Shown in pieces: positions 5,508 through 5,813 of a DNA stretch of 5,813 bases (position 1 is the first letter of the stretch; every line of letters begins with the position of its first letter). The translations under genes were made by a program, and so were the position numbers. The notes under the pieces are model-generated. The model worked only from the letters and a program-made list of their open reading frames with translations. It was not told the DNA's origin and ran no database searches. The stretch is from Candidatus Solincola tengchongensis (lineage in GTDB: Bacteria > Actinomycetota > Geothermincolia > Geothermincolales > RBG-13-55-18), in contig JACVJH010000048.1 of NCBI GenBank assembly GCA_015711895.1, forward strand, positions 1 through 5,813, given 5' to 3'.

Positions 5508-5813
5508 TCAGAAGGCCAGCTCGGGTTTCCATACCTCCCAGACCTTCCCCACCAGGTCCGGCCCGGGTCTCAGGGTCGGCTTTCCGGGCTGCCACCCCGA
5601 GGGCATGACCTCACCGGTCTTGGCCGTGTGCTGGAAGGCCTTCACCTGGCGTATCAGCTCGGCGACATTCCTTCCAACCGGAGGGGTCATGACTTCCATG
5701 GCCTGGACGATCCCCTCCGGATCGATGAGGAAGCGCCCCCGGATGTCCACGCCGGATTCCTCGTCATAGACCACGTAAACACGTCCTATGAGCCCTCCGG
5801 CATCGGTGAGCAT
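5508..5813 (-). CDS. Peroxiredoxin, AhpC/TSA family (C-terminal part)
   Basis: The gene enters from the right edge on the minus strand; 101 C-terminal residues are visible. The ATG at the edge is internal, because MLTDAGGLIGRVYVVYDEE corresponds to the middle of AhpC-type proteins. Diagnostic pieces are RGRFLIDPEG (visible residues 25-34), VGRNVAELIRQVKAFQ and MPSGWQPG (70-77). The N-terminal part with the peroxidatic Cys is outside the window. In typical 2-Cys AhpC proteins the C-terminal resolving Cys sits in a V-C-P-x-x-W context. Here that position is Met (VMPSGW), and no Cys occurs in the visible 101 residues. The enzyme reduces hydrogen peroxide and organic peroxides in the cytoplasm. 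It converges on the rbr-dfx unit, giving a local cluster of oxygen-defence genes. Confidence 0.92.
   Translation of the reverse strand: MLTDAGGLIGRVYVVYDEESGVDIRGRFLIDPEGIVQAMEVMTPPVGRNVAELIRQVKAFQHTAKTGEVMPSGWQPGKPTLRPGPDLVGKVWEVWKPELAF

Noticed and set aside
5287..5769. Plus-strand open frame of 160 codons through the terminator and opposite the peroxiredoxin
   Set aside because: It reads through a strong terminator hairpin and then runs antisense to the conserved peroxiredoxin sequence.

Overview
This window reads as a GC-rich chromosomal segment from an anaerobic bacterium. The evidence is a desulfoferrodoxin and a rubrerythrin (both typical of anaerobes), a cysteine-rich [4Fe-4S] protein, and the end of the nickel-pincer-cofactor gene larB. 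Strong Shine-Dalgarno sites (GGAGG type) precede most genes. A lineage such as an uncultured anaerobic actinobacterium, clostridium-like Firmicute or desulfobacterium would fit, but nothing in the sequence fixes the taxonomy. There are no mobile elements, tRNA or rRNA genes, or CRISPR arrays that I can see.

Left part (1-1652, plus strand): the C-terminal tail of LarB is followed after 13 bases by a 271-residue protein. That protein has two C-terminal 4Fe-4S ferredoxin motifs and a second, unusual cysteine-rich region in front of them. Sixty-five bases later comes a metal-dependent cyclase/kynurenine-formamidase-like gene. It is disrupted by one frameshift that can be placed within a few bases (about 1335-1340). 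The three genes look like one operon.

Middle (1653-3758): about 800 bases follow without a convincing gene, containing one possible long-stem RNA structure. Then comes a complete PfpI/DJ-1 family gene on the plus strand. It converges, with a 4-base gap, on a minus-strand gene that resembles the DUF1122 family. A small perfect hairpin spans the two stop codons.

Right part (3759-5813): a divergent intergenic region carries two perfect 12-bp palindromes and an AT-rich promoter-like patch. It leads into rubrerythrin and then desulfoferrodoxin (two-iron superoxide reductase), and the unit ends at a strong 13-bp rho-independent terminator. Converging from the right edge is the C-terminal part of an AhpC/TSA peroxiredoxin with no resolving cysteine in the visible part. 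Together these form an oxygen-defence cluster: superoxide reductase converts superoxide to peroxide, and rubrerythrin and peroxiredoxin remove the peroxide. The PfpI/DJ-1 protein could belong to the same stress theme, but that is inference from neighbourhood.

I see no clearly new multi-gene system. The items most worth a second look are the Cys-rich protein linked to larB, the precise cyclase frameshift, the palindromes upstream of rubrerythrin, and the peroxiredoxin lacking the resolving Cys.
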